Assembly: GCA_026990595.1 (NCBI GenBank)
Contig: JALXCZ010000011.1
Coordinates: 89,312 to 153,311, forward strand
DNA from: Sulfurovum sp.
GTDB taxonomy: Bacteria; Campylobacterota; Campylobacteria; Campylobacterales; Sulfurovaceae
Direction: 5' to 3'
Length of the DNA: 64,000 bases
Position numbers and translations under genes: made by a program
Shown here: positions 24,991-34,076 of the stretch, piece after piece
How positions within the stretch are numbered: position 1 is the stretch's first letter
Layout: the number at the start of each line of letters is the position of its first letter
The notes under the pieces: generated by a model
Seen by the model: only the letters and a program-made list of their open reading frames with translations
What the model was told of the DNA's origin: nothing
Database searches by the model: none

Positions 24991-25329
24991 ATGAAAAAGT
25001 TAGTTTTAGCAAGTATTCTTGCACTAGGTCTAGGATTGGGATTTGCATACGCAGATGGAGAAAAGGCTGCACAAATTCTTGAACATGAGAACAAAACAGC
25101 AACCGGTGTTGATGGATATGCAGGTGATATGTCAGCAATGAAAGCTGCTGGTAAATGTAACGCTGATCAAACAGGAAAAGTAAAAACAAAAGCCAAAAAA
25201 CCGGTAAGAAAACCAACAAAAGCAGAGTTGGAACTTGAACATGCCAATAAACTTTCTACCGGTGATGAGAGCGTAGATGGTGATATGGGTAATATGAAAG
25301 CACAGGGTAAATGTAATACTGGCAAATAG
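24991..25329 (+). CDS. Secreted two-repeat GKCN protein
   Basis: 112 residues with a signal peptide (about 1-20, ending FAYAD). The mature chain is two copies of a ~28-residue unit. Copy one begins LEHENKTATG and ends MKAAGKCN; copy two begins LEHANKLSTG and ends MKAQGKCN. They are separated by a Lys-rich linker (KVKTKAKKPVRKPTK). Each unit offers His, Met and Cys in a spaced pattern, which fits a periplasmic Cu/Ag-binding protein. AAGGA precedes the ATG. No known family is recognised; the copper role rests on context and ligands. Confidence 0.72.
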   Translation: MKKLVLASILALGLGLGFAYADGEKAAQILEHENKTATGVDGYAGDMSAMKAAGKCNADQTGKVKTKAKKPVRKPTKAELELEHANKLSTGDESVDGDMGNMKAQGKCNTGK

Positions 25330-25404
25330 ACTTCCTTGATTAATTATTCACTTCTTCCCAGGTAGTCTATGTCTCTATAGGCTACCTTTCTTTTATATCA
25401 TACA

Positions 25405-25438
25405 TATGCACACTCTATGCACACTTTCTCCCTATAAT
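25405..25438 (+). promoter_or_regulatory. Promoter/operator of the Cu-ATPase operon
   Basis: Direct repeats ATGCACACTCT and ATGCACACTTT stand 11 bp apart (about one helical turn) at the -35 position. They are followed by TATAAT at 25433-25438, 29 nt before the ATPase start. Tandem direct repeats over -35 are the usual target of an OmpR-type activator; the regulator gene is in this same operon. Confidence 0.7.
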
Positions 25439-25466
25439 AAGTTTCAGATCAATAAAAGGATCCATC

Positions 25467-27818
25467 ATGAGTAAAACAGTTAAAGATGTCATCTGTGGCA
25501 TGGATGTCACTTCTGACAGTAACTTTCATACAGAATATGAAAATAAAGAATATTACTTTTGTTCAATAGATTGTCAAGGAAAATTTATAGATAATCCTGA
25601 GGCATATATAGAGCATGGAGATGATGAGAATTGTTCTTCCTGTTCAGCACTTGACTATGCTACTGTCTCCCCAGTTGGGATGAAAAGTGAGCAAGAGGGT
25701 GATACAATGTATACCTGTCCTATGCATCCGGAAATTCAGCAAAAGGGTCCTGGAAGTTGTCCTAAATGTGGAATGGCATTAGAGCCTATGGTGGTACAGG
25801 CAGGTGAAGAAGACAGCTCAGAACTTGATGACATGACACGTCGCTTTAAAGTGAGTATGGTACTTGCCATTCCAGTTTTTATATTGGCGATGATCGCAGA
25901 CCTTGCCCCACAGTGGCTACCCGAATTTCTTTCTATGAAAATGGTACAGTGGATAGAATTTTTCTTGGCGACACCTGTTGTGTTGTGGGGAGGATGGCCA
26001 TTTTTTGTAAGAGGATACAACTCTTTTAAAACATGGAATCTCAATATGTTCACTCTTATATCCCTTGGTGTGGGGGCAGCATATCTTTATAGTCTTGTAG
26101 CACTTTTTATGCCTCAACTATTTCCTCCTAAAATGCAGTTTGAGGGTGGACTGGTACATGTGTACTTTGAAGCAGCAGCAGTTATTGTGGCACTGGTACT
26201 TTTGGGACAGGTGCTGGAACTGCGTGCACGCTCTCAAACCAACACCGCTATACAAACACTTTTAGGGCTTGCACCCAATACTGCCCGTATCGTAAGAGTG
26301 GATGGCAGGGAAGAGGATATTGCTTTAGAGGATGTACAAGTAGGTGACATTTTACGCATACGTCCCGGAGATAAAATACCTGTAGATGGTGTGGTCACAG
26401 ATGGAGAGAGTAATATTGATGAGTCCATGGTTACAGGTGAACCTGTAGCCATTGCCAAGAAAGAGGGTGACAAAGTCATAGGAGCAACCGTCAATGCCAC
26501 AGGGTCACTTCTTATAAAAGCCCAAAAAGTGGGGGCAGATACTTTGCTTTCACAAATCGTAGAGATGGTAGCCCATGCGCAACGCTCACGTGCACCCATA
26601 CAAAAACTTGCTGATGTTGTTTCCGGGTATTTTGTACCTATGGTAGTAATTGTTGCATTATTTGCTTTTGTTGCGTGGTATATATGGGGACCTGAGCCTC
26701 GATTAGCCTATGCGATAGTGAGTGCTGTGGCAGTACTTATCATTGCTTGTCCTTGTGCACTGGGGTTAGCAACACCTGTGTCTATTATGGTTGGTACGGG
26801 AAAAGGTGCTTCTACAGGGGTACTTATTAAAGATGCTGAGGCATTGGAGAGACTTGAAAAAATAGATACTTTAGTGGTTGATAAAACAGGAACTCTCACA
26901 GAAGGTAAACCTAGGCTTGTAACGGTAGATGTCGAAGAAGGTGTGGATGAAGATCTACTTTTAAAAGCAGTGGCAACTCTGGAGCAGTCAAGTGAACACC
27001 CTTTGGCAGAAGCCATTGTAGAAGGTGTCAAAGAAAAAGGTATCAGCCTAAGTAAAACAGAGAATTTCAAGTCTGTTACGGGGCAAGGTGTGACTGGAAA
27101 TGTGGATGGAGTGAAAGTAGCCATAGGAAATGCTAAACTTTTAGAAAGTTTAGATATAGAAGCAGGTACCTTACCAAATAAGTCTGAAGCTTATAGAAAA
27201 GAAGGACAAACAGTGATGCTCATAGCTTTTGATGGTAAAGCTGCTGGTATTATAGGCGTGATGGATCCCATCAAAGAGAGTACTCCCGAAGCTATCGCCG
27301 CTCTCCATGCACAAGGGTTAGAAGTCGTGATGCTCACTGGTGACAACAGAACCACAGCTGAAGCTGTAGCAAGCAAATTAAATATAGACAGAGTAGAAGC
27401 AGAAGTTTCTCCCCAGGAGAAATCCAATATTGTTACAGAACTTCAAAATGAAGGTAAAATAGTCGCCATGGCAGGAGACGGGGTCAATGATGCACCTGCA
27501 TTGGCAAAGTCACATGTGGGTATAGCCATGGGAACGGGAACAGATGTAGCCATGGAAAGTGCCGGTGTTACCTTGGTAAAAGGTGATCTGAGAGGAATAG
27601 TTAGAGCCATTAAATTGAGCAAAGGTACGATGTCCAACATTCGTCAAAACCTCTTTTTTGCTTTTATTTATAATTCTTTAGGTGTGCCAGTGGCTGCGGG
27701 AGTATTATATCCGGTCTTTGGTATACTGCTTTCACCGGTGATTGCAGCAGCAGCTATGAGCTTTTCATCTGTTTCAGTCATAGCTAATGCATTGAGATTA
27801 AGAAATTTAAAGTTATAA
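25467..27818 (+). CDS. copA: Copper-translocating P1B-type ATPase with YHS and HMBD N-terminal modules
   Basis: 783 residues. The N-terminus is unusual: a YHS domain ([21 protein letters not shown]), then a heavy-metal-binding zinc-ribbon-like segment (YTCPMHPEI...[11 protein letters not shown] near residues 83-110) instead of the classic CxxC HMA domain. The membrane and catalytic parts have MVTGEP, the transport motif CPC in [16 protein letters not shown] (phosphorylated Asp), SSEHPLAEA and GDGVNDAP. It exports Cu(I)/Ag(I) from the cytoplasm. It is the first gene of an operon with its regulators. Confidence 0.95.
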   Translation: MSKTVKDVICGMDVTSDSNFHTEYENKEYYFCSIDCQGKFIDNPEAYIEHGDDENCSSCSALDYATVSPVGMKSEQEGDTMYTCPMHPEIQQKGPGSCPKCGMALEPMVVQAGEEDSSELDDMTRRFKVSMVLAIPVFILAMIADLAPQWLPEFLSMKMVQWIEFFLATPVVLWGGWPFFVRGYNSFKTWNLNMFTLISLGVGAAYLYSLVALFMPQLFPPKMQFEGGLVHVYFEAAAVIVALVLLGQVLELRARSQTNTAIQTLLGLAPNTARIVRVDGREEDIALEDVQVGDILRIRPGDKIPVDGVVTDGESNIDESMVTGEPVAIAKKEGDKVIGATVNATGSLLIKAQKVGADTLLSQIVEMVAHAQRSRAPIQKLADVVSGYFVPMVVIVALFAFVAWYIWGPEPRLAYAIVSAVAVLIIACPCALGLATPVSIMVGTGKGASTGVLIKDAEALERLEKIDTLVVDKTGTLTEGKPRLVTVDVEEGVDEDLLLKAVATLEQSSEHPLAEAIVEGVKEKGISLSKTENFKSVTGQGVTGNVDGVKVAIGNAKLLESLDIEAGTLPNKSEAYRKEGQTVMLIAFDGKAAGIIGVMDPIKESTPEAIAALHAQGLEVVMLTGDNRTTAEAVASKLNIDRVEAEVSPQEKSNIVTELQNEGKIVAMAGDGVNDAPALAKSHVGIAMGTGTDVAMESAGVTLVKGDLRGIVRAIKLSKGTMSNIRQNLFFAFIYNSLGVPVAAGVLYPVFGILLSPVIAAAAMSFSSVSVIANALRLRNLKL

Positions 27819-27831
27819 AGGACATAGAACA

Positions 27832-28485
27832 ATGAAAATATTATTGATGGAAGATGACCCTGTTCTTGGAGATATTATTACCGATTATCTACAGCAGTTC
27901 TATATCACAGACAGGGCATTTGATTCTGCCCAGGCACAGGAATACATAGATGAAGCATCTTATGATCTTTTTATTTTCGATATCAATGTACCAGGGAAAA
28001 GTGGGATTGAGCTGCTTGAAGAATTACGCAGTTTTAATGATACGACACCGGCTCTCATTATTACAGCCTATGATGATACAAGACATCTCAAGCAGAGCTT
28101 TGATGCCGGTGCGCATGATTACATCAAAAAACCGTTTGAACTGGAGGAGTTAAAACTTCGTATAGAAAAGAGTAAAATTCTTTTCCATATTGAACAGGAT
28201 GAACCTGTCAAACTGAGTAATACACTGACTTACTATCCACGAAAATCTATCGTGAGTGATGGTACAGATAAAATAACCCTTCGTCCTAAAGAAACAGAGA
28301 TCCTTGATTATTTCATTGCGCATCCGCAAAGGCTCATTTCCCAAGAAGAGCTGGTTCAAAATATTTGGGAGTATGATGCATTGCCCAGTGATGCCACACT
28401 GCGCTCTTACATCAGAAAACTCAGAGAAGTGATCGGTAGTGAGAAGATCATTACCCAAAGAGGTATGGGATACCGCTATGAATGA
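27832..28485 (+). CDS. OmpR-family response regulator, copper island
   Basis: 217 residues. The receiver domain has MEDDPVLGD, the phosphoacceptor Asp in FIFDINVPGKSG and Lys in IKKPFE. The C-terminal winged helix ends RGMGYRYE. It lies 13 nt after the Cu-ATPase gene and overlaps the kinase gene. By position it is a CusR/CopR-like regulator, and the TGCACA elements in the three promoter regions nearby are its likely targets (inference). Confidence 0.92.
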   Translation: MKILLMEDDPVLGDIITDYLQQFYITDRAFDSAQAQEYIDEASYDLFIFDINVPGKSGIELLEELRSFNDTTPALIITAYDDTRHLKQSFDAGAHDYIKKPFELEELKLRIEKSKILFHIEQDEPVKLSNTLTYYPRKSIVSDGTDKITLRPKETEILDYFIAHPQRLISQEELVQNIWEYDALPSDATLRSYIRKLREVIGSEKIITQRGMGYRYE

Positions 28486-29656
28486 TCTGGAAAAAAAATC
28501 GTTTTACTCTTTTTTGGGTCTCTATATTGTCTCTTCTCTGATATTTATAGCTTTTGTATCATTCTGGTACTATACAGCACAGAAACATGCACTGGAGAGT
28601 GAAACTTACTATAAACTGGAACACATAGCAGACAGGAAAGCAAGTGATATAGTCATGTCACATATGAACAATACGCCAATGAGAAGTATGACTATTCCCA
28701 AGGATGTTGAACTTGCACTTATAAATACCAAAGGTATGGTACAGGAAGGTAGGCTTGTAGATCCTCATATAGATATCAAGCCGGGGTATTTTACTGTGGG
28801 TGACTACACAATGCTGATTTCCAATGCACCGCATGAACACTTAAATATATCCTATGTGGTTGTACAATCCAAAAGTTTAAAAGAAAAATTTAATAGCTTA
28901 AAAAAAATGATATGGACAGTCATGGGAGTATCATTTTTGGCTATGGTGATCATTGCCTGGGTACTTTCCAAACTTTTTATGAAACCTGTGCATGAACGTA
29001 TTCTTCAGATAGAACGTTTCGTCAATGATATCACCCATGAACTCAATACGCCTATTACCTCACTCAGTATGTCTACTGATCAGGCATTGGAAGCAGGGAA
29101 CTGTACAGAAAAAACATTGAAGAATATCTCCATCAGTACGAAACAGCTTTACGATATTTACAGCTCTTTGACTTATTTGAATTTTAATCATAAAGAGGAA
29201 ATATCTGAACCGCTTGATCTTAAAGATGTATTGGAAAAGAGTATTGCCTATTACAAACCTTTGGCAGAGATCAAACGAATAGAGTTTGAAGTAACGTTAG
29301 AAAACAGTAACTGTGTGATACCAAAATCCAGTTTAATCCTGCTTTTTGGTAATCTTATAGGCAATGCGATCAAATACTCTTCTCCTGGATCGACCATTAC
29401 TATTTCACTGAAAAACAGAATTCTGAAGATCATAGATGAAGGCATTGGTATTGATCAGAAAAATAAAAAAATAATCTTTGAAAAATTTAAGCGGGGTACA
29501 GAATATTCCGGAGGTTTTGGCGTAGGTTTAAGTATTGTCAAGAGTATTTGTGATGAATACGGAATAGATATTGAAATTGACTCTGTTGTTAATAAGGGCA
29601 CAGAATTCAGATTAAACTTTACAACACATGATAAAAAATTTAGAGGTTCCCTATAG
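28478..29656 (+). CDS. Sensor histidine kinase, copper island
   Basis: 392 residues from the ATG at 28478, which overlaps the regulator stop by 8 nt; an upstream in-frame start at 28439 would lie deeper in the regulator. There are two membrane helices (about 9-30 and 143-165) around a ~110-residue periplasmic sensor with few Met/His candidates. The H-box is HELNTP, the N-box NLIGNAIKYS, and DEGIGI and GFGVGLSIVK form the ATP site. Presumed periplasmic copper/silver sensor. It is a paralogue of the kinase at 11954. Confidence 0.92.
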   Translation: MNDLEKKSFYSFLGLYIVSSLIFIAFVSFWYYTAQKHALESETYYKLEHIADRKASDIVMSHMNNTPMRSMTIPKDVELALINTKGMVQEGRLVDPHIDIKPGYFTVGDYTMLISNAPHEHLNISYVVVQSKSLKEKFNSLKKMIWTVMGVSFLAMVIIAWVLSKLFMKPVHERILQIERFVNDITHELNTPITSLSMSTDQALEAGNCTEKTLKNISISTKQLYDIYSSLTYLNFNHKEEISEPLDLKDVLEKSIAYYKPLAEIKRIEFEVTLENSNCVIPKSSLILLFGNLIGNAIKYSSPGSTITISLKNRILKIIDEGIGIDQKNKKIIFEKFKRGTEYSGGFGVGLSIVKSICDEYGIDIEIDSVVNKGTEFRLNFTTHDKKFRGSL

Positions 29657-29742
29657 TATAGAATATTTAATTATAATAAAATCTATTGATTTACTTGACT
29701 TTAAAATATTTTTTAGCTAAACTTCACTTATAAATAATAAAA

Positions 29743-29881
29743 GGCATCTCTGAAAACCCTAGATTTCACAGCGGACAAGGGCATATTTGTTTTTCGGGAA
29801 AGTTGTTCTTCTCCCCTTTACATTGTTGAAATTGACTTGGAAAACAGAAATGTTGTAAAATCTAGGGTTTTCAGAGGTGCT
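29743..29881. mobile_element. MITE-like element with 24-bp terminal inverted repeats
   Basis: The ends at 29743-29766 and 29858-29881 are inverted copies: the outer bases GGCATCTC and AGCACCTC differ at two or three positions, and the inner 19 bases are identical (CTCTGAAAACCCTAGATTT). The 139-bp element has no coding capacity. The TIR sequence resembles IS5-family ends (..CTCTGAAAA..). No target-site duplication was evident. An alternative is a large transcribed hairpin downstream of the kinase gene. Confidence 0.62.
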
Positions 29882-29914
29882 GGAATTATATTTAGAATCT
29901 AACTAAGGAAACCA

Positions 29915-30373
29915 ATGTCACCTTCATGTCCTATCTCAATGCATAGAATCGATACAAATATAGTCAGAGCCATCTCTTTTCAGATAGTATTGTTTACACT
30001 GACACTGATTATTACACAAGAGAAATTTTTTGCATTGCTGATCTTGTTTGATTTCTCGGTGAGGGCAGTACGCATAATGATACTTAGCCCTTTTTATATG
30101 ATAGGTAAATTTATGTTGGAGGGATGGGGAGCAGAGCCTAAGATGTGTGATGAATCACCTAAGCGTTTTGCACTCTATTTAGGCTTGTTTGTTTCATTGG
30201 GTATAACATTATTTCTACTTGGTGGGGAAGTACAGGCTGCTATATTCACAGCATCTATCTTATTGGCTTGTGCACTATTGGAAACACTATTCGACTTTTG
30301 TATCGGATGTAAGATATACTATGTAATTCAATTGATAAAAGGTACATACAAAAATGACAGGAATCTCAACTAA
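29915..30373 (+). CDS. DUF4395 family membrane protein
   Basis: 152 residues with four hydrophobic segments. The N-terminal CPISMHRIDTNIVR and C-terminal ALLETLFDFCIGCKIY are typical of DUF4395, found in sulfur and thioredoxin contexts. The two C-terminal Cys could be redox-active. It overlaps the Rrf2 regulator gene by 20 nt and lies upstream of a Met/Cys biosynthesis enzyme, so a role in sulfur metabolism is plausible. Biochemical function is unknown. Confidence 0.8.
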   Translation: MSPSCPISMHRIDTNIVRAISFQIVLFTLTLIITQEKFFALLILFDFSVRAVRIMILSPFYMIGKFMLEGWGAEPKMCDESPKRFALYLGLFVSLGITLFLLGGEVQAAIFTASILLACALLETLFDFCIGCKIYYVIQLIKGTYKNDRNLN

Positions 30374-30767
30374 GACCATCTATGCTGTTGCAGCACTTCA
30401 TGAACTTGCTTCCATACAAGGAGATGAGGTATTGAAGATCAAAGAGATCGCAGCACGTGCATCTGTCCCTCAGAACTTTTTGGAGCAGATACTTTTAGAG
30501 CTTAGAAAACAGGGGATTCTGACAAGTATTAAAGGGGCACGAGGCGGCTACAAACTTGCCAAGAATCTGAAAGATGTTATGTTGAAAGACATCATTATGA
30601 TTCTTGAGACTGATGCACTCTCTGATATTTGCAAGACAGACAATCCTGCCTTGAAACTCTTTTGGGAAGATATAAAAGAGGGAGTATCCCATGTCTTTGA
30701 TGTTCCCCTTTCCGAACTTAGGAATTATCAGCAAAAAGCCAATCATACACTGAATTATTCAATTTAG
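30354..30767 (+). CDS. Rrf2-family transcriptional regulator
   Basis: 137 residues. The N-terminal winged helix has STKTIYAVAALHELA, IKEIAARASVPQNFLEQIL and SIKGARGGYKLAK. Only one Cys (DICKTD) is present, so the three-Cys Fe-S site of IscR/NsrR is missing. That favours a CymR-like regulator of cysteine metabolism. The O-acetylhomoserine/serine sulfhydrylase-like gene starts 9 nt downstream, consistent with local control of sulfur assimilation (inference). Confidence 0.88.
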   Translation: MTGISTKTIYAVAALHELASIQGDEVLKIKEIAARASVPQNFLEQILLELRKQGILTSIKGARGGYKLAKNLKDVMLKDIIMILETDALSDICKTDNPALKLFWEDIKEGVSHVFDVPLSELRNYQQKANHTLNYSI

Positions 30768-30775
30768 GAAAACCC

Positions 30776-32026
30776 ATGAAAGATTTTAATTACTACAATA
30801 CCCTTTTAGTGCAAAACATAGGCTCCAAAGTAGGACCTGTTGCACCAAACATCGTTCCCTCTGCTGCATTCGGATATGAAGATGCCCAGCAGGCAGAAGG
30901 TATTTTTGCAGGAGAGGTGAACAGTCCTCTCTATGCCAGAGTAGGGAACCCGACCAATGCCAAGCTTGAATCTGTCGTTGCCAACATGGAAGGGGGCTTT
31001 GGTGCCATTGCCACCTCTTCAGGCATGGGAGCTATTTCCATGGTGACCACAGCCTTTTTGGAAGCCGGGGATGAGGTACTCTGTATCGGTGGTTTTTTCG
31101 GCGGTACCTATACTCTTATTACGGAGACCATGAAACGTTTTGGGGTGTCGAACAGTTTTTGTGAAGTCGATGATTTCTCACATATCGAAGCTAAGCTTAA
31201 ATCAGGCGTGAAGATGGTACTTATGGAGAGTGTAGGGAATCCGAGTCTTAGACTTCCGGATATTAAGACCATAGCAGAGATGTGTCATGTCTATGAAACA
31301 CTTTTGCTCATGGATAATACGGCTACGCCGCTGATTGTCAGACCGTTGGAGTTGGGTGTAGATATTGTTGTGCATTCGAGTACCAAAAATATGAGCGGAC
31401 ACTCTGCTGCACTTGGCGGTGTGGCAGTTTTTAGAGCCGTAAAAGAAGAGGGTGACAAACTTCTGAATGAGAAGTATGCCGACCTGCATAAGATCGTTAG
31501 GAAAATGGGTAAAAAAGCGTTTATCCCTATTTGCAAGAAACGAGCCATAAGAGATATGGGTATGACCGCCAATGCATTTGGTTCATTCCTGACCATGCTT
31601 GGTCTGGAAACACTTGCACTCAGAGTAGAACGGGTCAATGCCAGTGTAGAAGAGGTAGCAAAACTGCTTTATGAAAAGTTACCCGATGGTGTACGGGTCA
31701 ATCATCCTTCTCTTCCTTCCAGCCCAGACCATGCACGATACAAGTTAGATTTCAAACAGGGGTGCGGACCGCTTTTGAGTTTGAACTGTGGAACCAAAGA
31801 GAGGGCTTTTACATTGCTTAACAAGCTTAAGCTTGTCACTCAGACAGCGAACATAGGTGACAACAGAACACTTGCCCTGCATATGACCAGTACGATCTAC
31901 AGTGATTTTGATGTGCAGACACGCCATTTTCTGGGTGTAGATGAAGGCTTTATCCGTGTCTCCATAGGCTTGGAAGACCCTGAAATGATAGCAAATGACT
32001 TTTTACAAGCAGCCAATGAACTCTAA
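30776..32026 (+). CDS. metY: Cys/Met-metabolism PLP enzyme (O-acetylhomoserine sulfhydrylase/cystathionine synthase-like)
   Basis: 416 residues. It has features of the Cys/Met metabolism PLP family: NSPLYARVGNPTN near 45, SSGMGAISM, MDNTATPLIVRPL, and the PLP Lys in HSSTKNMSGHS near 209. It catalyses gamma-replacement on an acylated homoserine, or gamma-elimination. It lies in an apparent operon behind an Rrf2 regulator and DUF4395. The exact reaction (MetY, MetZ or gamma-lyase) cannot be decided by eye, so the symbol is tentative. Confidence 0.82.
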   Translation: MKDFNYYNTLLVQNIGSKVGPVAPNIVPSAAFGYEDAQQAEGIFAGEVNSPLYARVGNPTNAKLESVVANMEGGFGAIATSSGMGAISMVTTAFLEAGDEVLCIGGFFGGTYTLITETMKRFGVSNSFCEVDDFSHIEAKLKSGVKMVLMESVGNPSLRLPDIKTIAEMCHVYETLLLMDNTATPLIVRPLELGVDIVVHSSTKNMSGHSAALGGVAVFRAVKEEGDKLLNEKYADLHKIVRKMGKKAFIPICKKRAIRDMGMTANAFGSFLTMLGLETLALRVERVNASVEEVAKLLYEKLPDGVRVNHPSLPSSPDHARYKLDFKQGCGPLLSLNCGTKERAFTLLNKLKLVTQTANIGDNRTLALHMTSTIYSDFDVQTRHFLGVDEGFIRVSIGLEDPEMIANDFLQAANEL

Positions 32027-33230
32027 ATTGTTATTTCGTTTTTCTCTTCTTTTTTTCTTTGCATCCCTCTCTCTTGTAGCCAATGAGAGACAGAGTGCTT
32101 TGGTGTACCTCAATGTGTTACGTCAAAAGAGCGGGCTTATTGCACTTAGGTCCAATGCACAACTCTCCAAAGCAGCCAAAGCACATGCCAGATATCTTGT
32201 TAGACATCAAAAGAACGGACATTATGAACAAAGAGGGAAGGTTGGGTATACCGGAAGGGTACCAAGTGACAGAGTCCTAAGAGCAGGGTATGCTTCCAGG
32301 GCGGTCATGGAAAATCTTTCAGTCAATGCACAAACTCCCAAACACTCGATAGATACACTGTTTGCAGCTATTTATCACCGTTTTGTTTTTTTGGATTTTT
32401 CCAATGATGAAATAGGTGTAGGTAGCACTGTTGCCAAAAAGTATCGAAAGATACGTTCTTCATTTGTGTATGAATTGGGTTCATCAACGATCAACCGATT
32501 ATGTAAAAGAACTTTTCCCAAAGAGAACGGGTTTTTTTATATGCAAAATCTGTGTAGAAACAGTACCCACGTTATCCCTCGTACACTTTTTCTGCAAAAG
32601 CAGGATGAAATACGGAAGAAGAACCGTCCGATCGTATTCTATCCTTACCCTGATGCAGTAAATGTCCCTCCGGTCTTTTACACCGAACATCCACAGCCCT
32701 TACCCGGTTCAAAAGTAAGCGGTTATCCTGTCTCAGTACAGTTTAATCCTGCTTTTTACAAAAAAGTAAAGTTGAACAAATTCCACCTTTTTGACGGTAG
32801 TGGTAAAGAGATAAAACAGAAGAAGATCCTCACTTATGCAAATGACAGGAACCACCGTTTCTCAAAGCTTGAATTTGCATTTATGCCTTTAAGACGGCTG
32901 AAATACGGGATGACCTACAGTGTATCATTTGAGGCAGTAGCTGATGGAAACAAGGTAAAGAAAAGTTGGGAATTCACAACAAAAAAGCCTAAAGCCAGAC
33001 TTTATAAGATCACTAAAAAACGAACAAAGCTGCATATAGAGAAAAATGAGAAGATAGTACTCTATTTTGTACCACGGAACAGAAAAGATGTGCTTGGAAG
33101 GGTCACACTTTCAAAACCTCTGCATGTACGTTATTTGGATCAAAATACACTCGAAGTAATTTTGCCTCATAAACGCTCAATAAGAGGATATAGTTTAAAA
33201 GTAGCAGGAAGAGAAGTCATCTTAAAGTGA
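32016..33230 (+). CDS. Secreted CAP/SCP-domain protein
   Basis: 404 residues from the ATG at 32016; an upstream ATG at 31995 is in frame but the signal peptide begins at 32016. After the signal (to about residue 22) comes a CAP (PR-1/SCP) domain: YLNVLRQKSGL, LSKAAKAHARYLVRH, SRAVMENLS and a late GVGSTV. The C-terminal ~190 residues contain a beta-sandwich-like segment (FNPAFYKKVKLNKF, SVSFEAVAD) resembling bacterial Ig-like modules. It probably acts in the periplasm or on the cell surface. It overlaps the upstream gene by 11 nt. Confidence 0.83.
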   Translation: MNSKLLFRFSLLFFFASLSLVANERQSALVYLNVLRQKSGLIALRSNAQLSKAAKAHARYLVRHQKNGHYEQRGKVGYTGRVPSDRVLRAGYASRAVMENLSVNAQTPKHSIDTLFAAIYHRFVFLDFSNDEIGVGSTVAKKYRKIRSSFVYELGSSTINRLCKRTFPKENGFFYMQNLCRNSTHVIPRTLFLQKQDEIRKKNRPIVFYPYPDAVNVPPVFYTEHPQPLPGSKVSGYPVSVQFNPAFYKKVKLNKFHLFDGSGKEIKQKKILTYANDRNHRFSKLEFAFMPLRRLKYGMTYSVSFEAVADGNKVKKSWEFTTKKPKARLYKITKKRTKLHIEKNEKIVLYFVPRNRKDVLGRVTLSKPLHVRYLDQNTLEVILPHKRSIRGYSLKVAGREVILK

Positions 33231-34076
33231 TGCCTTCAATCCGTAAAAATAGCTTTGTATTTTTAAAATACTCTGTGTTTCAAGTCTCTCAAGGAATGCT
33301 TCGAGTTTATCTTTCTCTTTCCAGATAGGCTTTACAACGTTTGCTGCCTTGGCAAGTTGGCTTTTAGCTTGACTCTTAATACCTATCTCATCAATGAGCC
33401 CTGCTTTTTTGGCTCTTTGTGAAGAGAAGATATGGGCATCGGCATAGCTTTTTGAAGCATTGATATCGAGTCCTCTTGCAGCGGCTACATCATGTACGAA
33501 AAGTTTATAGGTGTCTTTTGTGAGAGTTTCAAGTTCTGTTCTCTCCTGCGGTGTCCACTCTCTCATTGGTGTCCCTGCTTCCTTGTAGGTACCCTGCTTC
33601 ACCACTTGTGGTTTAACTCCTATCTTATCAAGCAGCTCTTTAATATTGGCACTCTCCATGATCACCCCGATGGAACCTACGATTGCTCCGGGATTGGCGA
33701 TGATCTTCTGTGCATAGATGGAACTGTAGTAGCTTCCGCTTGCCATGATACCGCTGGCATAGGCTATGACCGGTTTATGTTTTTGAAGTGCTTTGATAGC
33801 ATAAGAGATCTCAATGGAGGGAGGTACTGCCCCACCGGGAGAGTTTACATTTAGAAGCACACCTTTGATGGCGTTGTTTGTCTGTGCCTCTTCTATCTCT
33901 TTTACAATTTTGTCTGCATCCATAATGGGACCAAAAAGTTGGATCTCCTGTAGATTGGGTTGCTTAAGCGGTGCAGCGGATTTTGGTATGAGCACGACCA
34001 GAACTATGAGTAGAAAAAGCATTCCCATAAAGTGTTGACCGATCCATTTGATGATCTTAGATATTGTATCAAGCAA
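33222..34076 (-). CDS. sppA: Signal peptide peptidase SppA
   Basis: 284 residues with an N-terminal membrane anchor (about 17-32). The S49 peptidase motifs are NSPGGAV near 78, the nucleophile Ser region SGIMASGSYYS (Ser near 113) and the general-base Lys near 160-165 (VVKQGTYKEAG). It is the short SppA form found in many bacteria. It degrades cleaved signal peptides in the membrane. It overlaps the upstream deaminase gene by 8 nt and is convergent with the CAP protein, overlapping by 9 nt. Confidence 0.93.
   Translation of the reverse strand: MLDTISKIIKWIGQHFMGMLFLLIVLVVLIPKSAAPLKQPNLQEIQLFGPIMDADKIVKEIEEAQTNNAIKGVLLNVNSPGGAVPPSIEISYAIKALQKHKPVIAYASGIMASGSYYSSIYAQKIIANPGAIVGSIGVIMESANIKELLDKIGVKPQVVKQGTYKEAGTPMREWTPQERTELETLTKDTYKLFVHDVAAARGLDINASKSYADAHIFSSQRAKKAGLIDEIGIKSQAKSQLAKAANVVKPIWKEKDKLEAFLERLETQSILKIQSYFYGLKASL

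Noticed and set aside
25736..27640. Several long open frames antisense to the Cu-ATPase, also seen opposite carB, lepA and nfrB
   Set aside because: They lack ribosome-binding sites and family features and are explained by codon bias of the real genes.
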